Shown in pieces: positions 33,150 to 44,017 of a DNA stretch of 64,000 bases. The stretch is from Lepiota brunneoincarnata (lineage: Eukaryota > Basidiomycota > Agaricomycetes > Agaricales > Agaricaceae): assembly GCA_023014365.1 (NCBI GenBank), contig JAEBUN010000056.1, positions 104,830 through 168,829 on the forward strand. The letters are read 5' to 3'. The notes beneath the pieces were generated by a model. That model made no database searches and was not told where the DNA came from. It saw only the letters and a list, made by a program, of their open reading frames with translations. Position numbers and translations under genes: made by a program. Within the stretch, counting starts at the first letter, position 1; the number at the start of each line of letters is the position of its first letter.

Positions 33150-34906
33150 ATGTCTCTTCCTCCACCCAGGACTCTTCGCACAAAGCGCAACTTCAAGGCT
33201 CTCCAGCTCCCCACTGGCCCTACTCTCAACCTTGCTCCCATTTCTGCAAATCCAACCGGCTTTCGCAAACCACCTCCGCCTCTTAATAATAACAATACTA
33301 CTACTACAACCACAACCAGCACTTGCTCACCCTCCCTCCCCTCCACTGTCAATTCCAACGCCCCCATCCCTAGCTCAGGCGACACTCCAGTTACCCCCCA
33401 GCAGCGCTCAGCCATCCGCGCAACCATCACAGAAACAATCGCCGGCTTCCCCCGCAAGTCTCTCGACCTCCAGAACGAAAAGCTCGTCCACATACGCGAG
33501 ATTGGTCAAGGAAATGGCGGCAGTGTCTCCCTCGTTCGTCACCGCGACACCGACATCATCATGGCCAAAAAGGTATGCCCACCTTTTAATGATTACTCTC
33601 GCCATAACAACCGTCATCCTCTAGATCGTCCTCATTGACGCAAAACCTAGCATTCGCAAACAGATCGTCCGCGAACTCCAAATCATGCACGAGTGCAACT
33701 CGACCTACATCATCGAGTGCTATGGCTCTTACCTCGCAGATCCTAACATCTGCATATGTATGGAGTACATGGACAGGGGCTCCTTTGACCAGATATACAA
33801 GAAAATCGGTCGCATCCAGATTGAAGTCGTAGCCCGCGTCGCTATGTCCGTTTTGGAGGGCCTCACCTATCTCTACGATGTCCACCGTATCATCCACCGA
33901 GGTCTTTTTTCTCGCTTCTTTAGCTCTTTTCCTGTGCCTGGCACTGACTAGATCCAGATATCAAACCATCCAACATTCTCTGCAACACCAAGGGCGAAAT
34001 CAAACTCTGCGACTTTGGTGTCTCGGGCGAGCTCATCAACTCTATAGCCAACACTTTTGTCGGCACGTCTATCTACATGAGCGTAGGTCCCTTTCTTCTG
34101 GTCGGTGCCGACCTCACTCACCCCTCCTTTCTCACACGACCATCAATTACCGCCCATAGCCAGAACGCATCCAGGGCGCTGAATACTCTGTCAAGTCGGA
34201 CATCTGGTCCCTCGGCGTCACCCTTGTAGAACTCGCAACCGGACGTTTCCCCTTCTCCGGTGAAGAAAGTGACCTTCTCGATCAAGGTCATGGCCAAGCT
34301 GGGGTCAATGCGGGTGGATATGGTGGATACGGAGCCTATGCGGGTGACAGTCGATTACCTGACTTGGATGAGGACTCGGTGATGATGCTCACTGCCGCCA
34401 CCACCAGCCTCAATCTCGATTCCTCCTTTAGCAGTAACACTGCGAATGTTGCAGCCATAGGAACCAACAACCACACTACTATTACTAGAGCCTCAACAGC
34501 ACACCGTGACGCGTTTACCACCCTCCATTCACCCCCACTTGGCAGCAGCGGCGCTCAATCATCATCACCTAACAGACAGCGACACACACGACGAAAGAGT
34601 AATGGGGTGAGCTTGCATGGGGGTGGAATGACGATGAGTATTATTGAGTTGATGCATCATATTGTGAGGGAGCCTGCGCCGCGGTTACCTGAGGGTCGGT
34701 TTGTGAAGTGCGCGGATGAATTTGTGGATGCGTGTTTAGAGAAGGAGGTGGAGATGAGGAAAACGCCTGGGGTGTTGTTGGTGAGTTGTTGTGCTTACCT
34801 TGTTGGTTTATATTTTTAGATGTCTTTTTTTTAGAAATATCGTTGGATACAGGATGCGAAGGATTCAAAGTTTGATCTGGCTGCGTGGGCGGCGGGTCTT
34901 GAATGA
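33150..34906 (+). CDS. MAP kinase kinase, Ste7/Fuz7/Byr1-type
   Basis: Five exons: 33150-33572, 33625-33901, 33958-34082, 34160-34780 and 34835-34906, all with GT-AG introns of 52, 56, 77 and 54 nt. They join in frame to 505 aa. Kinase motifs are the G-loop GQGNGGSV (119-126), the lysine in MAKK (140), HRDIKPSN (232-239) and DFG (252-254). The activation-loop SIANT gives S262 and T266 as the presumed phosphosites for an upstream [26 protein letters not shown] follows. [14 protein letters not shown] matches the mating/filamentation class rather than Pbs2 or Mkk1. About 100 extra residues (low complexity, roughly 300-405) interrupt the C-lobe before [11 protein letters not shown]. The proline/threonine-rich N-terminus is typical of docking regions. 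It phosphorylates a Fus3/Kss1-type MAPK in family members. Confidence 0.9.
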
Positions 34907-34981
34907 TGAGTTGTGTTTTTTTTTGTTCTTGTGCTTTCTTTCTCTTGGTGTTGTATCCCAGTACTCAATGTTTGAATTAAT

Positions 34982-36114
34982 GGATAATTCTATTTGGAAA
35001 CCCCGTTTCCAGGGTTTCCACTGGAAACCCCCCGCAGGTTTCCAAATATCTATTAACAGTCAGAGACAGAGCGGCGACAGGGTCCTCCGTCCGGCACTTG
35101 ACCCGGCCGTGATTAGCCCGGTGTCTAGTTCTGCTTGGCCCCGGATAGTGGCCGATCCTCGCAGTGGACTTTACTGCTGTAATATACTACTAAGAAGCCG
35201 CCCCATGCTGAAATATACTCCATAGTATTGTGCTTACCACTTGCTCACGCGAAGATTCAGTCAGAATGCTTCTAGCAAGGTCAAGCCTTGGTTTTTTTAA
35301 ATCATCTTGAATAGCTTCACACCATATCATAAAATGTACCAGAACTCCACTATAATGGCACCATGCAAGGCATACATCGTACATCCCAAACTGCGGCCTT
35401 CCCTGAGAATAATTCTCGGCTCTTAAGGTTGGTTAGGTAGCCGAAATCTCCCTTCCCGACGTTGCACAGCCAGGTTCAGCTCACTTGCACTATTTCTCCA
35501 ATAAAACCCCTCACTCATCATACTCATGTAGAGGTGGTCATTACCTAAGTAGCCACTTGAATACCACACATCACCTCTCGTGCACTCGGTGATGAAACCG
35601 GACTGAACCTCGACAAATCTCGGATCAGGAATCTCGGAGCGCCTGTTATCATCATTACCCTCGGTGCCCAGCACTCTACCCTGTTTTGACAACCTCCCCA
35701 TTCCGCTTGTGACCTCACTCGTCGATAGATAAGGTTTTTTTTCATTGCATTTCCTTCCTCTCAGCAATCACAGACTTGGGCTTTTCTGATTTTTCTATAT
35801 CTCACACCATTTCTTTCACCTATCTCTCGTTTGCCCACTAGTCTCACATATACCGCTTTTTCTGAACAATCTCCCTCAGTCTTGAAGCCCTGTGGTCACC
35901 CCACTGACCGCACTCGCACCTCTTATTTTGCTTCAATTTGTTTCGTTTCGACGGATAAAATAAGGTACAATAAGGGCTTCGGCATTACCTGCCTTTCGTA
36001 GACATTACCCTCCGGCACAGCCGAGAACGGAAACCCCGGAAACCGGGTTTCCAAATAAGGTATGCCGTAACTCTGTGGAAACCCCGGAAACTGGGTTTCC
36101 AAATAGAATTATCC
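34982..36114. mobile_element. Mutator-like (MULE) non-autonomous element
   Basis: 1133 bp. Inverted ends GGATAATTCTATTTGGAAAC match on both sides, continuing as CCxxGTTTCCxGGGTTTCCAC for about 40 bp. A perfect 9-bp TSD tgaattaat lies at 34973-34981 and 36115-36123. A 9-bp TSD with G-starting termini fits Mutator-like elements. The GGAAACCC motif is repeated inside both ends as a subterminal array. The interior has no transposase (largest ORF 35767-35423, unrecognised). It landed 75 bp after the MAPKK stop codon, so it may affect its 3' end. Confidence 0.8.
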
Positions 36115-36123
36115 TGAATTAAT

Positions 36124-37034
36124 AGTTTGAAGTAATAGAGGCATTTTGGCAACTAGTCTGCAAGCTATCACCCTAGTATCCGAATCTACGCTTCATTGAT
36201 TACAGCTCGATCGGCATTATAACTATACCAAGTCCAATCAATCCCGGCATGCAACTCACGTTCAGTCATCCCATTCCGAAGGCAACGACGATCTCAGGAC
36301 TAGGACCAGTGCTAACGGTAGCACGACCCTTAACCACATCAATCCCATCGTACGATAGTCAGTCACGACTCGACGATGTTAGGTGAAACCCACATAAAGT
36401 GCCCGCCAGAGATTTACTAATATGATCATCACCGGGGGGGTATTATTTACCGTACTTTCAATACTAATCCTACTCCTCCCCACTCTACGCGAATCGTCTG
36501 CACACCACCCTGATGACGGCGGTGGGACCCGGGTGCTAAACAGCTGTCGTTGCTGTGCGAAGACGACGGTTATAACAATAAGGACGAGATCGAGAGGGTG
36601 CACGGGGAAGGGAATGAGAACGGGATCGCATTCGTTTTTTATTTTTTAGCACCATTCAACCCAGACATCACACACACAACCGAAGCAGGCAGGTGAGAGA
36701 CCTGCGCCACTCGCGGCACATACTCATGCAACCGTTCAGGGCTGAGCAGGCGATCAATCGTCGCGACGATATAAGAGTATATTAGAACTTCTTCAACAGG
36801 TCACTCTCCATACTTATGATCCCCTTGCTCAGCATCCCCGTGAGGATTTGGTCCTGCCCCTCCCCGATCTGACCGCACAAGGATCCCCGGAATCGTGTGT
36901 ACATGGTATAAGACCCCACGTTTCTTCGGTACTGTATCATTTTCCAACAAGCTAACCACAGCCCTCTTGTTTTTCAAACACTTGTCCCGAAACCATCTCT
37001 AATCTCGGGCCTTGCATCGATTGGCAGGGATAAC
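36124..37034. other. Intergenic with a segment duplicated at 37.6 kb
   Basis: Positions 36440-36640 resemble 37620-37800, with shared blocks GATGACGG/AATGACGG, GACGAGATCGAGAGGGTGCA against GACGAGGTCGAGAAGGTGCA, and TCGTCTGCACxC. No gene is supported within it. A TATA-like GTATAAGA near 36905 and a CT-rich tract precede the small gene at 37035. Confidence 0.45.
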
Positions 37035-37436
37035 ATGGGCAACGACGACAATAAACCTAACGATTCCAAGGTAAGCCTGAACTTTCTTCCTATGTCTAAT
37101 TCGTTGTTGCTAACGTGAGCAGAATGGCACCAGTCCGCCCAAAAAATCAGCTTTCGGGGAATTCAGGAGTCTGGTTAAGAAATATTTTTTGTCAACAGAC
37201 AACGTATGTCTGAGCCTTCCTATGTCCAGGTCAATATTATTAACATGAGCAGAATCAAACTGTACGACTAAATCTATCTCTATTCCCACTTACATATTGC
37301 CCCTGATTGAGATGATGATTAATAGGCACAAACCAGCGAGATGCGAGATTTTAACCAAAGAATGGTGAACACAATGGGCAGTGACCCAAAAAAACCAAGG
37401 GGAAAAAAATCCAAAAGCAAGAAGGGGAGCAAATAA
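37035..37436 (+). CDS. Four-exon gene for a 78-aa basic protein
   Basis: Exons are 37035-37070, 37123-37203, 37253-37261 and 37326-37436. All introns are GT-AG (52, 49 and 64 nt), and the first two have TAAC branch-like sites just before GAGCAG or ATGAGCAG. All junctions are in phase 0. The product starts MGNDDNKPNDSK, continues SAFGEFRSLVKKYFLSTDNN and ends with the lysine-rich tail PKKPRGKKSKSKKGSK, then TAA. MG at the start is a possible N-myristoylation site, and the tail resembles a nuclear signal or a membrane-binding basic patch (inference). A TATA-like GTATAAGA lies about 130 nt upstream. I do not recognise the family. The 9-nt third exon makes transcript support desirable. Confidence 0.55.
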
Positions 37437-39212
37437 TAGATGACGGATGTTGTGCGTTTTATTATATATACAATATGAGAACTGGTTCGAAGTAGTAGTT
37501 TTATACAAGCGAATAGTGGGATAGGGAAAAATAAGGGAGTGATCAAGCAAACGACTTGATGCGTTGGAGCAGCAAGGACTCAGAAGAATCAGGTAACTCT
37601 GATCCGGCTGGGACACAGCGAGGGTATTGTTGGCCGTACCCTCAATACCAATCCCACCCGAGGTGATTCGTCTGCACGCGGCCCTAGTAATGACGGTCGG
37701 ATTTGGATGATGAACAGTTGTCCTTGCCGTGTGAACGATGGTACTTAGAGCAATACAGACGAGGTCGAGAAGGTGCAAGGGAACACGAGCGGAAGGGTAA
37801 TCGTAAAAAGTCACTTATTTGTCGCTTCAATTTCTCTTTTGGAAGAGGGCGGGATGGATGTGGCAGAACTTTTAGCTAGTTGGTGGCTCGAGGCGGTACG
37901 GGTAGAACATGGACAGCCTGTCACCGAAATCAGACGGACAGCCGAGTTTAGGTTCTGTATTGATTGTATTGATTAAAAACATGCCCATTCTCGCAGAGAC
38001 ATCCGGTGGTCCATCCACCGAAGAACCTAACCTAGACCCATGACATTCATACCGGTTGGCTAGGGAATAAATTGATACTTCGCATGTTGTACCTAGCAAG
38101 TGAATATAGGGTGAATTGTTCGGACAAGAAGGTATGAAGATAAGTAGTGGACAAGCAGTGGGCGATTGTGTGGGTTGCGGAGGACCCAGCGGTTGGAAGG
38201 TATAAGCCTCTGGTTATCACGTGACTAACGGAGGAGATGCTCTCGTGAGGGCTGAGAGGATCTCCAGGCAAGGAGGCGAAGTGGGGAATGGCTGTCGCCT
38301 TGCTGAGAGGTAGCCAGAGTGAGGAAACCACCGGGCCTGAGCAATTGGTAGGGCCGACTGAGCAGTCTGAAATGGATGCCGAGTGGCTGTCCCACATCAC
38401 TGGGGAGCAGGTGGGTGGGAGCGAAAAACTTGCGAGGATCGGGCGCGAGGAGAATATCTGATTGAATAGGATAGGGACTATCCATCTTGGCGAAAGGCTG
38501 TGTTTGTTAGTGTGTGGGTTGGACGAGCTAGGTCATCTGATGCTTTGATAACTTATCCATCTTGGACTAGATGGGGGTTTAGGATTTCAGATTATTTTTC
38601 TAAATGTACTTGCCGGGTGTGCCGTCGCCCCAAAAGGGTTGATCGGACTCCAGATCTTGAAGTTTCCGGTCCAGCGGATCAATTAATATATTGATTCATA
38701 CTTCCCCACAGCCACCCTAAGTTAGGCAGTCTAATTCTATCGCTACACGTGCAAGGCGGGTTAGGGCAGCAGTTAAGCCCTCTGGTGAGCCCCTTCGCAA
38801 GGGCGAAACCCGCATAAGACCCCCCATATATGAGAACACAAGGACCAATATGCCTGCCATCAAGGCGCACAGCAGAAACTGTGAAATGTGTCATGTGGCA
38901 AGAATCCCAAAGCGTTGATCACATCCAATGGAGTACCCAGCGCACTTCTCGCCGATGGTAGCCGAGGCAGTCGTGAGTGGTGGAATATTCCATGGATAAG
39001 GGTCGACAATTTGTTTGGCGATGCTCATAAGTCTTAGACGCCAATGCGATTGATGTCCAACCGCCACCGAAATCATGCAGGCACCTGATCATACGATCTT
39101 GTTCAAACCTGCATTCATTCTATCTCTGGTTGGAAACGATTACACCCTGGGGTGCACATCCCCGCCCACCAGCTGGAGGGGGGCAAGTCTGAACCCCCAA
39201 CGCTCAGTGTTG
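37437..39212. other. Intergenic, no gene supported
   Basis: It contains the 37620-37800 copy of the 36.4-kb duplicated segment. Two overlapping minus ORFs at 38485-38225 and 38400-38047 have no recognisable motif and mutually exclusive frames. A short hairpin CCCCTTCGCAAGGGCG lies near 38800. Confidence 0.4.
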
Positions 39213-40104
39213 TGTGGGTCCAAAATTTCCAATCATGCAAACAGTGGGGGTGCCGGGATGACGTTTTCACTCCATCACCTCATCATTCTTGCTGCTTTTC
39301 ATTCTGTTGGCCCTCTGAAGCGTGATCCCCATAGGGACTTGGTTTCATCACCCCTAAGGCAAACTAACCCTTTGCCCACCGGTGATATGCATAAAAGCTG
39401 ATGTTTCTTGACATCATGTCTTTGACAACCAGCTTCCACTCCCTCCATCAGCACAACCAAGTCACACCAATTGACAACCAAATAATATGGCTGAGAGCAA
39501 TGGCAAGGGTAACAGTGGCAAGGGCAGTAACAATGGCAGTAACAATGGCAGTAACAATGGCAAGGTCAACCAGGGCAAGAAAACTAACAATGATCCCTCA
39601 ATTTATTTCCATTCCATGCCCATTGTGCTGATGCAATAATGACCCAAGGCCAAACATGAGGACCCACTGTATGCAGGGTTGGGAGGGGAGGGCAAACTTG
39701 ATCCAAAACAATGGGACCTGAATTCAGGCACAAGAATCAGAGACAGCTGGTACAGTCATGGACAATCAAAGTCAACCAACTTGGGGTCTCGATAACTGCT
39801 TGTAGAAAATCCACCAAACTGCAGTATCAAACTCAGATTAATTAAACGAGACAAAATACATGTTCTTTGTAATTTTTCCATGAATTTTTGGTTCCAGCCA
39901 TAATTTTGAGGAAAATTTTCATAATATTAGCAATCAATTCTACCTAAGTTAGGATAAGACAGCTTCCAAATGCATTATAGCCAACCACGAAATGGCTCAA
40001 TGTCCCTTTTTTTTGCATACTGCCTATGCTGACCATTCAGCATGCTGTGGGTCCAAAATTTCCAATCATGCAAACAGTTGGGGTGCTGGGATGACATTTT
40101 CACT
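39213..40104. repeat. Unit bounded by 59-bp direct repeats
   Basis: 39213-39271 and 40046-40104 are 59-bp direct repeats with three mismatches (start TGTGGGTCCAAAATTTCC). They enclose about 774 bp including a small ORF. The repeats do not begin TG and end CA, so a classical LTR is unlikely. Their origin is unknown. Confidence 0.5.
39487..39639 (+). CDS. Putative 50-aa protein with SNNG repeats
   Basis: ATG at 39487 opens a 50-codon ORF that includes GSNNGSNNGSNNGK repeats and a short hydrophobic end (SIYFHSMPIVLMQ). TATA-like GCATAAAAGC lies about 100 nt upstream, with a pyrimidine/CA-rich leader between (CAACCAAGTCACACC). The in-frame 12-bp repeat may be slippage. It may be the coding part of the repeat unit around it rather than a host gene. 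Confidence 0.3.
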   Translation: MAESNGKGNSGKGSNNGSNNGSNNGKVNQGKKTNNDPSIYFHSMPIVLMQ

Positions 40105-40510
40105 TGCATTGTTAGGGGACACTCCAACACTGCAGTAGTACCTCCATCAACCCTATTGACACCCCTGTGCCCTCCAATGCATTATATATCCCTCCCTTCA
40201 AACACTTACACTCCAAACACAGCCAGAATACCTCATACATTCCCTCACTGTCCAGATAAAACCCTCCCTCATTCCCTCTCATTTCTACAGACTCTAGACT
40301 GTCATATTCACTTCCCACATTCATTTCAACCACACTGGGCCTTGTGTAACACCTAGATACCACAGCTAAGCCTGGTTCAATTTATATTGATTATATAAGT
40401 TAGGTATATACATAGTTTTTGCCTGCAGGGGTTTCCTCATCCTATTCTCTTAGGATTTCCCTGCAGTGTTGCTTTGGCCCCCTGAGTCACCTAAGCCCCA
40501 CAGGTCACCC
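40105..40510. other. Non-coding, possible LTR-like segment
   Basis: TGTTAGGGGACACTCC (40114) to TGTGTAACA (about 40352) has LTR-like ends and an internal TATATATCC followed by a CT-rich tract. The flanks tgcat and cctag do not match, so no insertion can be claimed. Confidence 0.3.
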
Positions 40511-40899
40511 TGTCAGGCTTGCAAATGCATGCCAAGTTCCAATCTCTGTTTTACTGGCATTCCTTTTGTGCCCTCTGCTTTTGTTCCATATCCCATGCTC
40601 TGTTCCTTTTGCATGGTCTCTACTGTTTTATATCATTTATGCTATGCCTTTACCATCCTCCTCTGCCTGTAAACTACTGTCATTGTGCTTATTGTCTACA
40701 TACAAGCATGTGTATCATAGTGTTAGATAAATAACCTTTCATTTGTAGTTGCACTTCAGCTCTCATGTGGAGACTGAAGTGAGTATTCTATCAATATCTA
40801 TAATTACTGTACTAATTGCTTTGTAGTATACTTTACTACATTGTACAGGTAAATACTAGCTCTTGTGTCAAGACTGAATATACTTTACTATGTTCTACA
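40511..40899 (+). repeat. 5' LTR of the Copia element
   Basis: 389 bp, TGTCAGGCTTGC...TTCTACA. Its first 150 bp align to 63855-64000, for example AATCTCTGTTT, CCCTCTGCTTTTGTTCC and ATTTATGCTATGCC. The left TSD cannot be verified because the right flank is outside the window. Confidence 0.8.
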
Positions 40900-40912
40900 G
40901 GTTATGGGTCCC
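40900..40912 (+). other. Copia primer-binding site, half-tRNA type
   Basis: GGTTATGGGTCCC directly follows the 5' LTR. It resembles the reverse complement of the initiator tRNA-Met anticodon stem-loop (GGGTTATGAGCCC-like), the internal half-tRNA primer used by Drosophila copia and several fungal Copia elements. It lacks the TGG start of a 3'-end primer site. Confidence 0.5.
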
Positions 40913-40954
40913 AACCTGTTGTGCTACTTAGATAATCAAACCTACTGATATATT

Positions 40955-41362
40955 GTGGCAATGTCTATTGTAAATGATGTACTCCCCATGTTGGTGCCAA
41001 AGTTGGATGTGTCCAGAGGAAACTGGGTGATCTTCTCGCTATGTTTGCAGACTGTGATCCAAGGCAAGGGGCTGTGGGGCCACTTCGATGGCAGCATGCC
41101 ATGTCCTGTACTTCCAACCTCTCAAACAACTATTGCTCCTTCCACCACTGCTTCCCAGGCTACTGCTATACCAGCACCTGCCCCTACCACGGTACCTACT
41201 GCCCCCATTGTCACTGCTGAAACAATCAAGGCATGGCAAAGAAATGAGAATATTGCTTGCTCCTTGCTTGCCCAATACCTCCCAGACTCCATGCTAATGG
41301 TCACAGCTGGACACCACACAGTCAAAGTGATGTGGGATGCCATAACACAAGAATACACTTAC
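40955..41362 (+). pseudogene. Copia Gag, N-terminal part
   Basis: Open frame MAMSIVNDVLPMLVPKLD, then NWVIFSLCLQTVIQGKGLWG, VTAETIKAWQRNENIACSLL, and HHTVKVMWDAITQEY. This is the Copia Gag pattern (W..W...L...L...G.W......, W...D..A...I). It is interrupted by a family C LTR (TSD cttac) and resumes at 42078. Confidence 0.7.
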
Positions 41363-42072
41363 TGTTATGATCTATGCTCCTTCTGTATCTGAGGATAACT
41401 GGAGACAGCCTTCAATCACTCTACAAGGTGTCCGAGATGGTTGGCCTTGCAGAGCTTAGTGGATTGCACTCAATGAGATAACAAGGGAACATGCCAAGTT
41501 AAGGCAGAGAGGGTTAATGACTGCTGTTAACAAGATTAAAGCTTGAGGCTTTAATCTCTACTTGTACAGGCCTTATATACCTATGAGATACTATATACTC
41601 ATTATAGGTTATTGGGCTGTTCTACTTGTCCTGCACAGTCTTGACCATGATGCGTATCCTAGCTGATGGCATCCTACTGTTATTTATATCTTACAATGAG
41701 TCAGTGTCCTCGTTCTCCATTCCACTGCTGTGGGATGTTCCATTGCTTTCTTCTGACTCATAGTTTCCTTCTCCCAATTCTATCTCCATGGATTCTCCTC
41801 CATTCTTGCTCTCCATTCTCTTGGTGCTTCCATCTGTATCGGTGGTTGGATCAGTTGATCCATGGCTATCTTCTTTGTCCTTGGGGTATTCCAGAATATC
41901 CTCCAGAGTTATCTCCATTTCTGCTTCTCTTGCCAGGTCCTGCATGGCGTTGTAGTATTTCCCTTCTTTGTCTTCATATTCCTGTGCTTGCAACTGGTCT
42001 GTGGTTTCCTGTACCCATCTTGTAAAGTTGAATAATTGTTCTTGTTCCTCTCAGTCTGGACTGTTCATAACA
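41363..42072 (-). repeat. Solo LTR, family C (old)
   Basis: 710 bp, TGTTATGATC...CATAACA on the plus strand, with perfect TSD cttac (41358-41362 and 42073-42077). It aligns to the 698-bp LTRs of the intact family C element, but most of their CG sites are TG or CA here. The minus strand still reads the LTR acidic ORF (41993-41691, to its normal end TDSL). Confidence 0.85.
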
Positions 42073-42077
42073 CTTAC

Positions 42078-42880
42078 AAAAGGGCATTCTCACAAGCATA
42101 GCTCCATCATGAGTTTATGACCATGAAATGTCCTGACTGGGGTGACATACATTTGTTCCTGAATGAGATCTGATCTCAAAAGGCTGAACTAGGTGCTGTG
42201 GGTGTCACAATTAGTGATGATGACTACAGGAGTGCTATACTCCAATCCCTACCTCACTGGCTATTGACATACACTGCCAACCAGTTCTCTGCCACCCAAC
42301 TTCACAGTTCCCTCCATTACACCATCAAGCCCAAAATCCTAATCATACTGATCAGCAATGAATGGGACTGAGGCCACCCTGAGCAATCCAGGGTTGGCAA
42401 TGCTAAATCTGAGCAGGATGACACTTTGGTAGCTGAGGGTAGCAACAGAGGTAGAAAGCTGAAAGGCAAAGGGAAGAAGAAAGGTCCTTGCTGGAACTGT
42501 GGTGGAGAGCATTGGAAGAGAGAGTGTCCTAACCTGAAGAAGCTGGTTAGTGAGAGGAAAGATGGGGAGAAGGGAAGGAGCCTACCCAACAAGAAGGGTG
42601 GCAGTGTCAACATTGTTATGGTAGATAGTGATGATGAGGACTGTTCCCTCATGGTTGAAGAGTTATCAGACTTGGAAACAGATACAAGCTGGGCCAAAAT
42701 CGAGGCAAGCAGCTCCTCAGACAAGCTATGGAGTGAAGGGGAGTTGACAAGTGAGTTTGATGACCTGGATATTGGTGAATGTGATGTAGCTATGGAGGAA
42801 ATCACCAGTGTCACCAAAACAAGTCCAACCCAAGTCAAGGTCTTCAACTCAGGAGCTACAAACCATATCTCCTCCTACTG
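42078..42880 (+). pseudogene. Copia Gag C-terminus, zinc knuckle and protease
   Basis: After a decayed stretch, the frame 42426-42881 is open. It has basic KLKGKGKKKGP, the knuckle CWNCGGEHWKREC, an acidic linker and VKVFNSGATNHISS. The last is the Copia protease site, where N replaces the catalytic D (DSGATxH). Confidence 0.75.
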
Positions 42881-44017
42881 AGATAGTTTTGTAACCTTCA
42901 AATCCATTTCCCCTTGCCTCTTACATACCGCAAATAAGAAAGTGTTCAATACTGTTGGAAAGGGCAAAGTAGTCCTCAAGCTGCCAAACAGAGCTACCTC
43001 ATCACAACTCCACCTGAGTATAAAACAACTCAGCTGCCAATTTCAAAGGCATGGGAGGGCAAACAAGCATCCACTTTTGGACAGGAGGTTCATTCTGATG
43101 TATGGGGGCCTGTGCAAGTAGAGATGAAGAGGGGAAAGTGCTACTATGTAACATTTATTGATGATTTTTTGAGGTGGACCCATGTTGACTTTCTCTCCAA
43201 CAAATCTGACATTTTTGAGGCCTACCAAAATTTTGACACATGGTGTGAGACACAATTTGGTACCTGAGTTAAGGCATTGCATTTGGATAGGGGAGGGGAG
43301 TACACTGCAACCGAATTTCAGTCCTACTTGAAATCCTGAGGCATGGAGACCAAACTCACAGTACATGATATGCCCCAACACAATGGTGTTGCTGAATGCC
43401 AAAATTGTACAATCATTGAATGTACACATGCACTACTGCATGCTAGCCATCTCCTGAAATTGTTGTGGGTGGAAGGGGAGATGGGTGGGATATGATGCCA
43501 AGAGCAATGGCTCCTGCATTTATTTTCCAGACATAGGTGCTGTAAAAATCAAACAAAATTTTTGGTTTATTAACACAGGTTGTCCTGGGCTTGAAGGGGA
43601 GCATTCACCTGCAAGTGAGCCTCAAAACGACCCCCTACACAGCCCCAACACCCCAGCAAACCCCCCAAATGAGATACCAGATGCACCAGACCAGCATCCA
43701 GCCTATCTCACCAAGCCTACAGTTGATCCTGCTGAAAACAGCACTCTGAATGATGCTAGCTCTGAGGAGACACCTAATGAGGGCAATCTACACCCCCAAT
43801 GACCTCAACAAGCTCAAAACCCAAGCACTAAGGCAAGAGACATCCTAGAAGGGCAAGCAGTCACTCTAGCTGAAGAACTGGACTGGGCAGATGTACATGT
43901 CCTGGTAGCTGATACTGAGGAAACAGAGGGCCTGGAGCCAGGGAGCCTGCAGAAAGTGAGGAAATGAGCAGACTGGGAGTTGTGGAAAAGGGCCATGGAG
44001 GAAGAACTTGTCATGTT
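42881..44017 (+). pseudogene. Copia integrase
   Basis: Broken frames give SDVWGPVQVEMKRGKCYYVTF and IDDFLRWTHVDFLSNKSD, the first D region. HLDRGGEYTATEFQSYL gives the second D. QHNGVAECQNCTIIECTHAL gives the E region, here with C-Q instead of E-R. The GAG pre-integrase module between protease and integrase is largely deleted near 43030. Linker 43560-43800 is P/N-rich. The RT start WELWKRAMEEELVM is cut at 44017 by family A copy 2 and resumes at 61772 as LGNAGTWELVD. Confidence 0.75.

Noticed and set aside
33133..33624. Second ORF (163 codons) overlapping MAPKK exon 1
   Set aside because: It is a +1 shadow of the kinase exon with low-complexity content. The kinase frame splices into a full kinase domain.
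36379..36649. Membrane-like small ORF on the plus strand (MIITGGVLFTVLSIL...)
   Set aside because: Its hydrophobic start lies in the duplicated 36.4/37.6-kb segment, and the second copy does not keep the frame.
38047..38485. Minus-strand ORFs as host genes
   Set aside because: Two overlapping frames without motif, introns or promoter cues. Neither is better supported than chance.
40114..40352. Solo LTR beginning TGTTAGGGG
   Set aside because: The ends look right but the flanks tgcat and cctag do not match, and no second copy is in the window. Noted only as an LTR-like segment.
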